The position numbers and the translations under genes are program-made. From contig JAGRBY010000148.1 in NCBI GenBank assembly GCA_020433835.1, forward strand, positions 1-13,210: a DNA stretch of 13,210 nucleotides, given 5' to 3'. Positions 6,234 to 13,210 of this stretch are shown here, piece after piece. Source of the DNA: Anaerolineae bacterium. GTDB taxonomy: Bacteria; Chloroflexota; Anaerolineae; 4572-78; J111. The first letter of the stretch is position 1; each line of letters opens with the position of its first letter. The notes beneath the pieces are model-generated. The model did not search any database, was not told where the DNA came from, and worked only from the letters and a program-made list of their open reading frames with translations.

Positions 6234-8276
6234 ATGGCGGAAAAGCTTGGTAGATACGAAATACTTGAAGAATTGGGCCAGGGCGGCTTTGCTATTGTTC
6301 ATCGCGGTTGCGATACAATTTTAGATCGACCGGTGGCCCTGAAGGAACTCAGGCCGGTGTTGCTGAACGACGCCGAATGGGTGGCTCGATTTCACCGCGA
6401 AGCCAAGACTATCGCCCGGCTTGATCATCCCCACATCGTGCCGATCTACGATGTCTACGAAACGAACCAGCGTCTCTTCATTATAATGCGCCTTGTCGAT
6501 GGTCCCAGCCTGGAAGAAATTATCCACACCAAAGGTCATCTGCCCTGGCCGGAAGCCTTAGAGATTTTCACGACCATTACCGAAGGTCTAGCCTATGCTC
6601 ACAGCCAACACATCCTGCACCGCGACCTCAAACCGGCCAACATCCTCATCGACTCAAAACAGGGCGCGATGCTCTCTGACTTTGGCCTGGCGAAACTGAC
6701 CAGCGAGAGCAGCATGAGCCTGAGCGCCAGCGGCACCATTGTCGGCACGCCGCACTACATCGCCCCAGAGATTTGGGAGGGCAAGCCCAGTTCGCCCCAA
6801 TCCGATATTTACGCGCTGGGCTGCATTGTGTACGAAACCCTAACCGGCGAGAAAATATTCAAAGGCGACACCCCACCGGCGGTGATGATGGCCCACTTCA
6901 CGCCATTGTCGCTGCCGCAGATTTGGCCCGATGGCATTCCCGTCGGTATCGCCGGGGTGTTAGGCAAAGCCCTAGCCCGCAGCCCCGAAGACAGATACGC
7001 TCACGCCGATGAACTGCTGGCCGAGCTAACCGCCTTGCAAACCAACGGCGCAGCACGTACTCCCCAGCCCACGGCATCGGCTTCGACACCGCCTGCCCCA
7101 ACCGCCATCGGCGATAGCGCTCCTATGGAGACCGTCGTCATACCCGAACAGGAACGCGTCCCCACCGCGCCGCCAACGGATCGCATTGCGGTTGAGGCGA
7201 TCAATCCTATTCAGAAAAAAAGCCTGTCAGTCGACATTCCCGTGTCACGAGCGTCGGTTGTCGCGCCAACGGAACCGCCCCCCGCTGTCGCGCCGCCTGC
7301 GGACAACGCCGGCTCTACATCCGCCCCACCCCACCCTCGCCAGCGACGGCGGGGCTGTTTGTGGCTGGGGGTGGGAGCTGTGGCGCTGGTTCTTATTGGG
7401 GTTATGGGCTTAGGCAACTTTTGCTCACTTCTCAGCAAACTCAACACCAACCATCAGGTAGAAGCGGATCTCATCGACCTGACGACCGAGCCGATCAGCG
7501 TGCCTTTCCCCAGCGATACCGACACCGCTGAGGTTGATATCGACTTTGGCGCTGGTGAGCTGTTTATCAACCCCGGTGCCGAAGATGCGCTCATCAGCGG
7601 CACCGCCACGTACAATGTGGCTCAACTTAAACCCACAATCGCCATCGACCAGGAAAAAGTCTCGATCAAACCTGTGATCAATTTTGAAATGAAGTCGCTG
7701 CCCAATGATGAAATTCATAATCGCTGGGAGCTAAACCTGGGCGACTTCCCTATGGAATTGACGCTCAACGCCGGAGCCTCAAACAGCACTCTTGAACTGG
7801 GCGGCCTATCGCTCGAACAGGTGCGGGTGGCCGGCGGCGCGACGGACTTCGCCCTCTCCTTTAAAGAACCAAACAAGGTTCCAATGGAAAGCCTGCGCTT
7901 TACCGGTGCCGGTTCAAAAACCGAATTAACCGGCCTGGCCAACGCCCACACCGAAGACATTCTTTTCAAGGGCGGTGCGGGCGAATACCTGCTCGATTTC
8001 AGCGGCGTGCTGCAGGATGATATCGATGTCGAAGTCGACGCCGGGCTGGGGCAGGTCACCCTGCGCATTCCCGAACAGGTACGCGCCAGCGTCACGGTCA
8101 GAGATTTCTTATCCAGCGTAGAACCAACCGGCGGCTGGCAGCAAGCAGCAGATGATGAAAACGTTTACAAATTGGCCGGCGATGTCAACTCAGATCATGA
8201 AATCGAAATTACGGTTCGCATTGGCGGCGGCACCTTACGTTTGGAAACCCTTTACCAAGGGGGCGAGGATAAATAA
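6234..8276 (+). CDS. Transmembrane Ser/Thr protein kinase with toast-rack (LiaF-like) ectodomain
   Basis: This is a 680-residue receptor-like PknB-type kinase. The kinase domain covers about residues 8-265, with the Gly loop GQGGFA (15-20, Ala replacing the last Gly), catalytic Lys37, HRDLKPAN (129-136, Asp131), DFG (149-151) and APE (177-179), so it looks active. A Pro/Ala/Thr-rich linker (about 272-368) leads to a basic patch and one membrane helix (about 374-396). The outer part (about 430-680) is beta-rich with repeated Gly-Ala-Gly turns (DFGAGELFI, LNAGASNSTLEL, FTGAGSKTEL, FKGGAGEYLLD, VDAGLGQVTLRI). This resembles the DUF2154/LiaF C-terminal 'toast-rack' fold, not PASTA repeats. A cell-envelope sensor is the natural inference. 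Confidence 0.93.
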   Translation: MAEKLGRYEILEELGQGGFAIVHRGCDTILDRPVALKELRPVLLNDAEWVARFHREAKTIARLDHPHIVPIYDVYETNQRLFIIMRLVDGPSLEEIIHTKGHLPWPEALEIFTTITEGLAYAHSQHILHRDLKPANILIDSKQGAMLSDFGLAKLTSESSMSLSASGTIVGTPHYIAPEIWEGKPSSPQSDIYALGCIVYETLTGEKIFKGDTPPAVMMAHFTPLSLPQIWPDGIPVGIAGVLGKALARSPEDRYAHADELLAELTALQTNGAARTPQPTASASTPPAPTAIGDSAPMETVVIPEQERVPTAPPTDRIAVEAINPIQKKSLSVDIPVSRASVVAPTEPPPAVAPPADNAGSTSAPPHPRQRRRGCLWLGVGAVALVLIGVMGLGNFCSLLSKLNTNHQVEADLIDLTTEPISVPFPSDTDTAEVDIDFGAGELFINPGAEDALISGTATYNVAQLKPTIAIDQEKVSIKPVINFEMKSLPNDEIHNRWELNLGDFPMELTLNAGASNSTLELGGLSLEQVRVAGGATDFALSFKEPNKVPMESLRFTGAGSKTELTGLANAHTEDILFKGGAGEYLLDFSGVLQDDIDVEVDAGLGQVTLRIPEQVRASVTVRDFLSSVEPTGGWQQAADDENVYKLAGDVNSDHEIEITVRIGGGTLRLETLYQGGEDK

Positions 8277-8303
8277 GGCATAGAAAGCAGACTTTTCGCC
8301 TTT
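8277..8303 (+). terminator. Weak terminator-like hairpin after the kinase gene
   Basis: Directly after the kinase stop, GGC (8277-8279) and GCC (8298-8300) flank an inner AAAG/CTTT pairing with mismatches, and TTT follows. The stem is short and the T run poor, so it may not terminate strongly. The 170-bp spacer to the next gene has no other clear structure. Confidence 0.25.
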
Positions 8304-8446
8304 AATCACTATTTCTAACCCCCTACCCCCGTGGTACTCTAGCAATTAAGGCCAGGATATGATAAACTTAGGCTGAACTCTAAAATCGTCACCTGATCCT
8401 TTCCACCACTTGTCATTTCCAATCTATTCCATCATCAAGGAGCTTA

Positions 8447-11281
8447 ATGAGTCAGCCAACTTTAAGCTTAAATCATCGCCTGTTGGCCGTCATGGATACC
8501 CGTGCCGACCGGGCATGCTTTCAGATCAAAAAACGAGGCCGCTACCAGAGCGTACACTACACCACATTTCAAAAACGAGTCTTTCGTCTTCTAAAATTCT
8601 TTCAAGGCCAAAACCTACAAAGCGGCGAGCGCGTGGCCATCATCGCCGACAACTCTGTCGACTGGATGGTTATCTATGTCGCCTGTATGCTGTCGGGCCT
8701 GGTGGCTGTGCCGCTGCGCACGACGCTGCCGGTTGAGACCCTGCACACTATTTTGCAAGAAACCGGCACGTGCCTGGCTGTGGTGCAAGAGGAGGAGCTA
8801 GTACGCTTCATCTCTACAAACAACACCCTGCCCGAACTCAAGACGATGCTGGTAACCAACAGTGCTCTGGCCTCACCGCCTTGGATTTTGCCCATCGAAG
8901 CGATTTTTGCCGACACCCTGCCCCCGCCCGATGAAATCCAGGCGTTCTGCGCCCGTGCCGAACGCATCTCACCTCACGCGCTGGCCGTTATCAAATATGT
9001 TCCCAGCGAGAACGGTCGACCCGTCGGCGCAATGTTTAATCACGCTCAACTGTCGCTGACGATGCGGCATATGGCCCATTGGCTCAATTTTGAAGAAGAC
9101 GACGTGGCCTTTACCATTATGCAGTGGACGGAGTCACCCAATTTGCTGACCGCGCTGCACTACTTTCTGATGGGCGTCCCCAACGCTCTGCTTGAATCGC
9201 TAGAGAACCTGGCCGACAACATGCGCGAAACCAGCCCAACGGTCATGCTCGACATTCCCTACACCTACGAGAAATTTTACGAAGGCTTCACCAGTTGGCT
9301 CAGCGAACAGCCCGAGGTCTATCAAAAAGTGGTGCGCTGGGCCTTGGCCAAAGGCAAAGAGTTTCGGTCGGCCGGACGTAACGCCTCGCCGGAACTGCGG
9401 CAAGAGCATCTGCGGGCCGATATGACCTTCTTCAGCCGCTTCAAAGGTCGATTGGGCGGTCGCATCCGGGTTTTTTACTCCACCGGCGGCTCGCTCTCGC
9501 GCGAAGTTAACGACTTTTACGAAGCTATCGGCATTCCGATCATTAACGTCTACAGCTTAACCGAAGCCGGAGGTTTTCCGGCCACCAGCCATCCGCAAAA
9601 CCGTCGTCCCAAATCGGTGGGGCGCGTGGCCCCCGGTTACGAGGTGCGTTTTGCCAAAGACGGCGAAATTCTCATCCGTGGCGAAACGGTGATGGACGGC
9701 TTTTGGCAGGCCCCCGAGCAAACCCGCCGGGCCATCACCGCCGAAGGCTGGCTCCACAGCGGCGATATCGGCCGTATTGACGATGACGGCTATCTCTACA
9801 TTACCGACCGCAAGCGGCACATTATGGTGCTGTCAACCGGCCGCAAAATTATTCCAACGGTGATTGAAAACGCGCTCGTCGAAAGCGAGTTTATCGCCCA
9901 GGCCGCCGTTATCGCCGAAGGCAAACCGTACGTTTCAGCCATGATCGTGCCCGATCTCAACCACCTGATGGATCACTTTCAAGACGACGGCGAGCAGGTG
10001 ACAACCACCGGCCACCCCCGCGTGAAGGCGCTGCTCGAACAGATTATCGGCCAGGTCAACCGCATGCTCGACCGCTGGGAGCAGATTAACGAATACAGTC
10101 TGCTGGAACAACCACTCAGCCGCGACACCGGTGAACTCACGCCATCGATGAAGATTAGCCGCCATGTGGTCGCCAAACGCTACGCTTCGCAGATTGAGGC
10201 GATGTACCCCTCCAAGCTGCAAATCGAGGCCGAAAATATCTCACAAGTGCAGATTGAACCGGAACGCCTGCGCGAACTCCTCGAAAAGGAGCGCATTCTC
10301 GATGCCTGGATGGCCGACGCCGGCATCGGCTTTTTGTTTGAGATTGCCCAAATGCGCCAAATCGATGCCCCGTCGATGGTTCACATTTGTGACGCCGCCG
10401 CCACCATCGCCCAAATGGAAAACGAAGAGAAGCCGCTTTCGACCGCGCTCATCGTGGGCGACCCGGCCCGCATCAACCGCATTTTGCCGGAAAGCCAAAT
10501 TCAACTGCTCTCGCACGATCACATTCGCCGCATGCGCAAAACGCTGGTGACGATGGCCCGCATGGTCGACGGCAACGTGCTCGGCTACGTGGTCGACAAA
10601 CACGGCTACGTGCGCGGCATCAACAAACTCAGCATTCCGCTCGATGAGCCGGTCAACTTTCTGCTCGGCCCCCAGTTTCGCCACCAGGCCGCCATCTCAC
10701 GCCAGTGCGATGCCGTGGTCTTTTTTGTGCCGGCCGGTGGTCGCCAGGTGCGGGTCTTTTCCGGCGGGCATCTCATTGGCCGCTACTCCAACGGCGACTG
10801 GTCGCCTGAAAATATGCTGTATGTCGATGAAGTGATCGAGGAAGTGGCTCAAGAAAAACAGTACAATATCAATCTCATCCGGCGTGTGCTGCGCTGTGCC
10901 TTTCGTATGTCGGAGAACAATATGGGCGCTATCTTCATCATCGGCAATGCCGACGAGGTGATGGACCATTCCGATTCTTCGGAAATTAGCCACTTCGCGC
11001 TGATTATCAGCACGCCGATGCTCGACTTAAGCGACGAGGAACTGATCAACTTTGCCAAACAAGACGGGGCCACGGTTATCGACGTGCAGGGCAAATTTCG
11101 CGGCTGTATGGTGCTGCTGCGGCCCGACGCCGAAACCCGCGCCGAGATTGGCCCCGGCAAAGGCGCACGCCACAGCAGCGCTGCCAAAATGAGCGCCGAG
11201 GCCAACTGTCTGGCCATCACCGTCTCGCACGATGGCCCGATTACTGTGTACGACTCAGGAAAACGCATATTATCGCTGTAG
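8447..11281 (+). CDS. Acyl-CoA-synthetase-like (ANL) domain fused to diadenylate cyclase (DisA_N) domains
   Basis: A 944-residue soluble fusion. Residues about 1-590 match long-chain acyl-CoA synthetases of the ANL superfamily: VYSLTEAGG (368-376), GWLHSGDIGRIDDDGY (434-449), ITDRKRH (452-458) and LTPSMK with the C-terminal catalytic Lys at 569. The ATP P-loop is degenerate: YVPSENGRPVG (184-194) replaces YTSGTTGxPKG and lacks the Lys. Residues about 805-944 match the DAC domain that makes c-di-AMP from two ATP: GAIFIIG (827-833), the DGA motif (873-875) and GARHSSAAKMS (906-916) in place of GTRHRAA. Residues about 660-785 look like a second, degenerate DAC copy (DGN 708-710, FRHQAAIS 744-751). 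AAGGAG (8437-8442) precedes the ATG. c-di-AMP synthesis is likely but not certain, given the substitutions. Confidence 0.85.
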   Translation: MSQPTLSLNHRLLAVMDTRADRACFQIKKRGRYQSVHYTTFQKRVFRLLKFFQGQNLQSGERVAIIADNSVDWMVIYVACMLSGLVAVPLRTTLPVETLHTILQETGTCLAVVQEEELVRFISTNNTLPELKTMLVTNSALASPPWILPIEAIFADTLPPPDEIQAFCARAERISPHALAVIKYVPSENGRPVGAMFNHAQLSLTMRHMAHWLNFEEDDVAFTIMQWTESPNLLTALHYFLMGVPNALLESLENLADNMRETSPTVMLDIPYTYEKFYEGFTSWLSEQPEVYQKVVRWALAKGKEFRSAGRNASPELRQEHLRADMTFFSRFKGRLGGRIRVFYSTGGSLSREVNDFYEAIGIPIINVYSLTEAGGFPATSHPQNRRPKSVGRVAPGYEVRFAKDGEILIRGETVMDGFWQAPEQTRRAITAEGWLHSGDIGRIDDDGYLYITDRKRHIMVLSTGRKIIPTVIENALVESEFIAQAAVIAEGKPYVSAMIVPDLNHLMDHFQDDGEQVTTTGHPRVKALLEQIIGQVNRMLDRWEQINEYSLLEQPLSRDTGELTPSMKISRHVVAKRYASQIEAMYPSKLQIEAENISQVQIEPERLRELLEKERILDAWMADAGIGFLFEIAQMRQIDAPSMVHICDAAATIAQMENEEKPLSTALIVGDPARINRILPESQIQLLSHDHIRRMRKTLVTMARMVDGNVLGYVVDKHGYVRGINKLSIPLDEPVNFLLGPQFRHQAAISRQCDAVVFFVPAGGRQVRVFSGGHLIGRYSNGDWSPENMLYVDEVIEEVAQEKQYNINLIRRVLRCAFRMSENNMGAIFIIGNADEVMDHSDSSEISHFALIISTPMLDLSDEELINFAKQDGATVIDVQGKFRGCMVLLRPDAETRAEIGPGKGARHSSAAKMSAEANCLAITVSHDGPITVYDSGKRILSL

Positions 11282-11333
11282 AACTTTTACAATTTCAACG
11301 GTGATGTCACGCCCAAAATGTAATTTTCAATCA

Positions 11334-11402
11334 GGAGATGAGGAGATGGAGAGATAAGGAGATTGACCTTACTAAATCTCCCCATCTCCTCATCTCCATT
11401 TT
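11334..11402 (+). terminator. Long GGAGAT hairpin followed by T run
   Basis: GGAGATGAGGAGATGG (11334-11349) pairs perfectly with CCATCTCCTCATCTCC (11382-11397). The stem continues, after an 8-nt bulge on the left arm, as GGAGATT (11358-11364) with AATCTCC (11375-11381), closing a 10-nt loop. A short T run follows. It could act as an intrinsic terminator for the ANL-DAC gene. The arms are themselves degenerate tandem GGAGAT repeats, so it may have arisen as a repeat inversion. Confidence 0.65.
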
Positions 11403-11410
11403 TGATATTA

Positions 11411-11492
11411 AGGTGACAGTCACTTGGATGTAATAAATCGACCTATCTGGGCAAAATGAACGCTCGGATTAATTAAAAAGTGACTGTCACCT
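11411..11492. repeat. 82-bp paired-palindrome element, copy 2
   Basis: Arms AGGTGACAGTCACTT (11411-11425) and its reverse complement (11478-11492) are identical to those of copy 1 at 562-643. The inner length is again exactly 52 nt and the centre-to-centre distance again 67 bp, with an unrelated, more AT-rich interior. The pairing extends one further A/T base outward. It ends about 56 bp before the cyclase start codon. Confidence 0.85.
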
Positions 11493-11548
11493 TGTTTGAT
11501 CCATTTACGTGATCGTCACCGAATTCTTTCAAATTTTGCCAAAAATCT

Positions 11549-13210
11549 ATGGATACCCAAAACGCCAAAACCCATTCCCAACGCATCGAAACGTTGGCCA
11601 GCTACGTACCCCGGTTGATAACGCGGCGCATCGCCGTTGATCCAACCCCCATTAGCCAACCCAAAACAGAACCGCTGCAAGCCGCCGTGCTGTTCGCCGA
11701 TATCTCCGGCTTCACCGCGCTTACCGAACGGCTGGCCCAACAAGGCCCGGCCGGAGCCGAGATGTTGACCCAAATTCTCAACGACTACTTCGGCCACCTG
11801 ATCGATCTTATTCAAGCCCACGGAGGCGATGTCGTTAAGTTTGCCGGTGATGCCCTCATCGCGCTCTTTCCGGCCTTTGACGATAGCGGCGTCACCCACG
11901 AGTCGCTGCTGCCCAGGGTTACCCGGCTGGCGGCGCAGTGCAGTTTAACCGCCCAACAGCATCTCAACAACTACAAAGCCGCCGAAGGCATCTACCTGTC
12001 ACTCAAGCTGGCGATTGGAGCCGGCGAGGTGATGACCATGCACCTGGGCGGGGTGTTCGACCGCTGGGAATTTTTGGTTACCGGCCCGCCGCTAACACAG
12101 GTCGGCCAGGTGGAAGGCTTTGCCCAGCCCGGCGACATCGTTGTCTCACCCGAAGCCTGGCAACTTATCAACGCCTTTGCCGCAGGTGCCGCCGTAGAAG
12201 AACTGGCCGGCGCAATGCGCCTGATCGGCCTGCGCCAACTGCTTAGCCCCGTGCCGCTTGACGTGCCGTACCTGGCCGAAGAAACCGACGAGGCTCTGCG
12301 TCGCTACATTCCCGGCGCTATTCGGGCCAGGCTCAAGGCCAAGCAAAGCGGCTGGATTGCCGAACTGCGCCGCGTAACGGTGCTGTTTGTCAACCTGCCC
12401 GATCTCAACTACGCCGGCGATGTCGAAGAAGCCCAGCAGATTATGCGTGCCCTACAAAACGATCTTTACCATTATGAAGGCAGCGTCAACAAGCTGAGTG
12501 TCGATGATAAAGGCGTCACCCTCATTGCCGCCCTGGGACTGCCGCCATTTGCCCACGAAGACGACGCCGAGCGTGGCGTCGAGGCCGCGCTGGCGATGCG
12601 CCGCACGTTGCGAGCACGCGGACTGCGCAGTGGCATCGGCGTGACCACCGGTCGGGCCTTTTGCGGGTCGGTTGGCTACGACCGGCGGCGCGAGTACACC
12701 ATGATCGGCGATGTGGTTAATCTTTCGGCCCGCCTCATGCAAGCCTCGCTTAAGCAGGGCATCGACAACGATATTTTGTGCGATGGCGTGACCTACCGCG
12801 CCACTCGCGCTTCGGCGGCGCTGGAGCTGATGCTGGGCGTCGATCTCGACGACTCCGGCGGCGTGGGCGATGTCAACTACTTCGAGGAACTGCCGCCCCT
12901 GAGCCTAAAGGGCAAAAGCCAGCCCATTCCCGTTTACCGGCCCATCGACCACCAAACCACAACCATCGACGTCGACAATTTTTTCACGGAGATGGTTGGC
13001 CGCAATGCCGAGCGCAAACTGCTGGTCGAAAAGCTGCGAGCCGTGTTGCAGGATGATGTCGGCAGCATTTTGCTCATCGAAGGCGAGGCCGGTATCGGCA
13101 AGTCGCGCCTGGTAGAGTACCTGGTTATCCAGACCAAAACGCTGGCCCTCAACTACCTCATCGGCGCGGGCAACGCCATCGAGCGGACCACGCCCTACCA
13201 CGCCTGGCGG
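11549..13210 (+). CDS. Soluble-adenylyl-cyclase-like protein: two class III cyclase domains plus ATPase (truncated at window edge)
   Basis: The frame stays open for 554 codons to the window end. Domain C1 (about 44-250) has FADISGFTALTERL with metal-binding Asp51, and VVKFAGDALIALF with Lys97 and Asp101. Domain C2 (about 274-460) has NKLSVDDKG with Lys315 and REYTMIGDVVNLSARL with Thr384, Asn391 and Arg395. The spacings match the ATP-selecting Lys/Thr and catalytic Asn/Arg of mammalian soluble adenylyl cyclase, so a C1-C2 adenylate cyclase making cAMP is predicted. GEAGIGKSRL (512-521) is a Walker A motif opening an AAA/STAND-type ATPase that continues outside; such proteins often end in TPR repeats. 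An in-frame stop at 11510-11512 with no earlier start makes ATG 11549 the first possible start, though no Shine-Dalgarno is seen. Confidence 0.9.
   Translation, partial: MDTQNAKTHSQRIETLASYVPRLITRRIAVDPTPISQPKTEPLQAAVLFADISGFTALTERLAQQGPAGAEMLTQILNDYFGHLIDLIQAHGGDVVKFAGDALIALFPAFDDSGVTHESLLPRVTRLAAQCSLTAQQHLNNYKAAEGIYLSLKLAIGAGEVMTMHLGGVFDRWEFLVTGPPLTQVGQVEGFAQPGDIVVSPEAWQLINAFAAGAAVEELAGAMRLIGLRQLLSPVPLDVPYLAEETDEALRRYIPGAIRARLKAKQSGWIAELRRVTVLFVNLPDLNYAGDVEEAQQIMRALQNDLYHYEGSVNKLSVDDKGVTLIAALGLPPFAHEDDAERGVEAALAMRRTLRARGLRSGIGVTTGRAFCGSVGYDRRREYTMIGDVVNLSARLMQASLKQGIDNDILCDGVTYRATRASAALELMLGVDLDDSGGVGDVNYFEELPPLSLKGKSQPIPVYRPIDHQTTTIDVDNFFTEMVGRNAERKLLVEKLRAVLQDDVGSILLIEGEAGIGKSRLVEYLVIQTKTLALNYLIGAGNAIERTTPYHAWR

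Larger units (their letters stand above)
11282..11548. other. Intergenic region between the ANL-DAC and cyclase genes, 267 bp
   Basis: This holds a long GGAGAT-type hairpin (11334-11402), then the second 82-bp paired-palindrome element (11411-11492), then about 56 bp leading to the cyclase ATG. No Shine-Dalgarno sequence is visible before that ATG. GTGATCGTCACC at 11509-11520 loosely resembles the palindrome arms and may be a decayed third site or chance. Confidence 0.6.

Noticed and set aside
10164..10550. Long open frames on other frames inside the ANL-DAC gene
   Set aside because: They are overlaps forced by the GC-rich coding sequence and show no domain features, whereas the main frame has recognisable motifs throughout.
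11509..11520. Third copy of the palindrome arm before the cyclase gene
   Set aside because: GTGATCGTCACC matches only loosely and lacks a partner at the fixed distance; chance is likely.

Overview
The window looks like chromosomal DNA of a GC-moderate environmental bacterium, most likely of the phylum Chloroflexota (Anaerolineae-like). This rests on gene style only: a PknB-type kinase with a toast-rack ectodomain, a soluble-adenylyl-cyclase-like protein with an ATPase module, a many-helix GAF histidine kinase, and GGAGAT-rich intergenic repeats. No rRNA or tRNA gene is present to confirm it. The intergenic spacers are clearly more AT-rich than the genes.

Left part (1-3376): the N-terminal 140 codons of an MFS transporter run leftward off the edge. 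A divergent sensor histidine kinase (739-3046) follows; its reading frame is broken once, at a run of eight T, inside the GAF domain. The spacer between the two holds an 82-bp paired-palindrome element. A 108-residue protein of unknown function lies convergent to the kinase.

Middle (3653-5986): a tight three-gene operon encodes a RidA-family protein, a single-domain rhodanese, and a GTG-started FAD-dependent amine/amino-acid oxidase of the DAO (sarcosine oxidase/SolA-like) family. The oxidase would make imines and RidA proteins hydrolyse imines, so the pair makes biochemical sense. A small TM2-like membrane protein gene overlaps the oxidase tail to tail.

Right part (6234-13210): three co-oriented signalling genes. 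The first is a transmembrane Ser/Thr kinase whose extracytoplasmic part resembles the LiaF-type toast-rack beta fold, preceded by a good sigma70-type promoter. The second is a 944-residue fusion of an acyl-CoA-synthetase-like (ANL) domain to a C-terminal diadenylate cyclase (DAC/DisA_N) domain. Between them is what appears to be a second, degenerate DAC copy, and the ANL P-loop is also degenerate. The third, cut by the window edge, has two class III nucleotide cyclase domains followed by a Walker A ATPase, the layout of mammalian soluble adenylyl cyclase. A long GGAGAT hairpin and a second 82-bp paired-palindrome element separate the last two genes.

The most notable content is the ANL-DAC(-DAC) fusion, which would link fatty-acid/AMP chemistry to c-di-AMP signalling, placed next to a kinase and a cAMP-type cyclase. 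The second is the pair of 82-bp elements, with identical 15-bp ends and identical 52-nt interior length but unrelated interiors.
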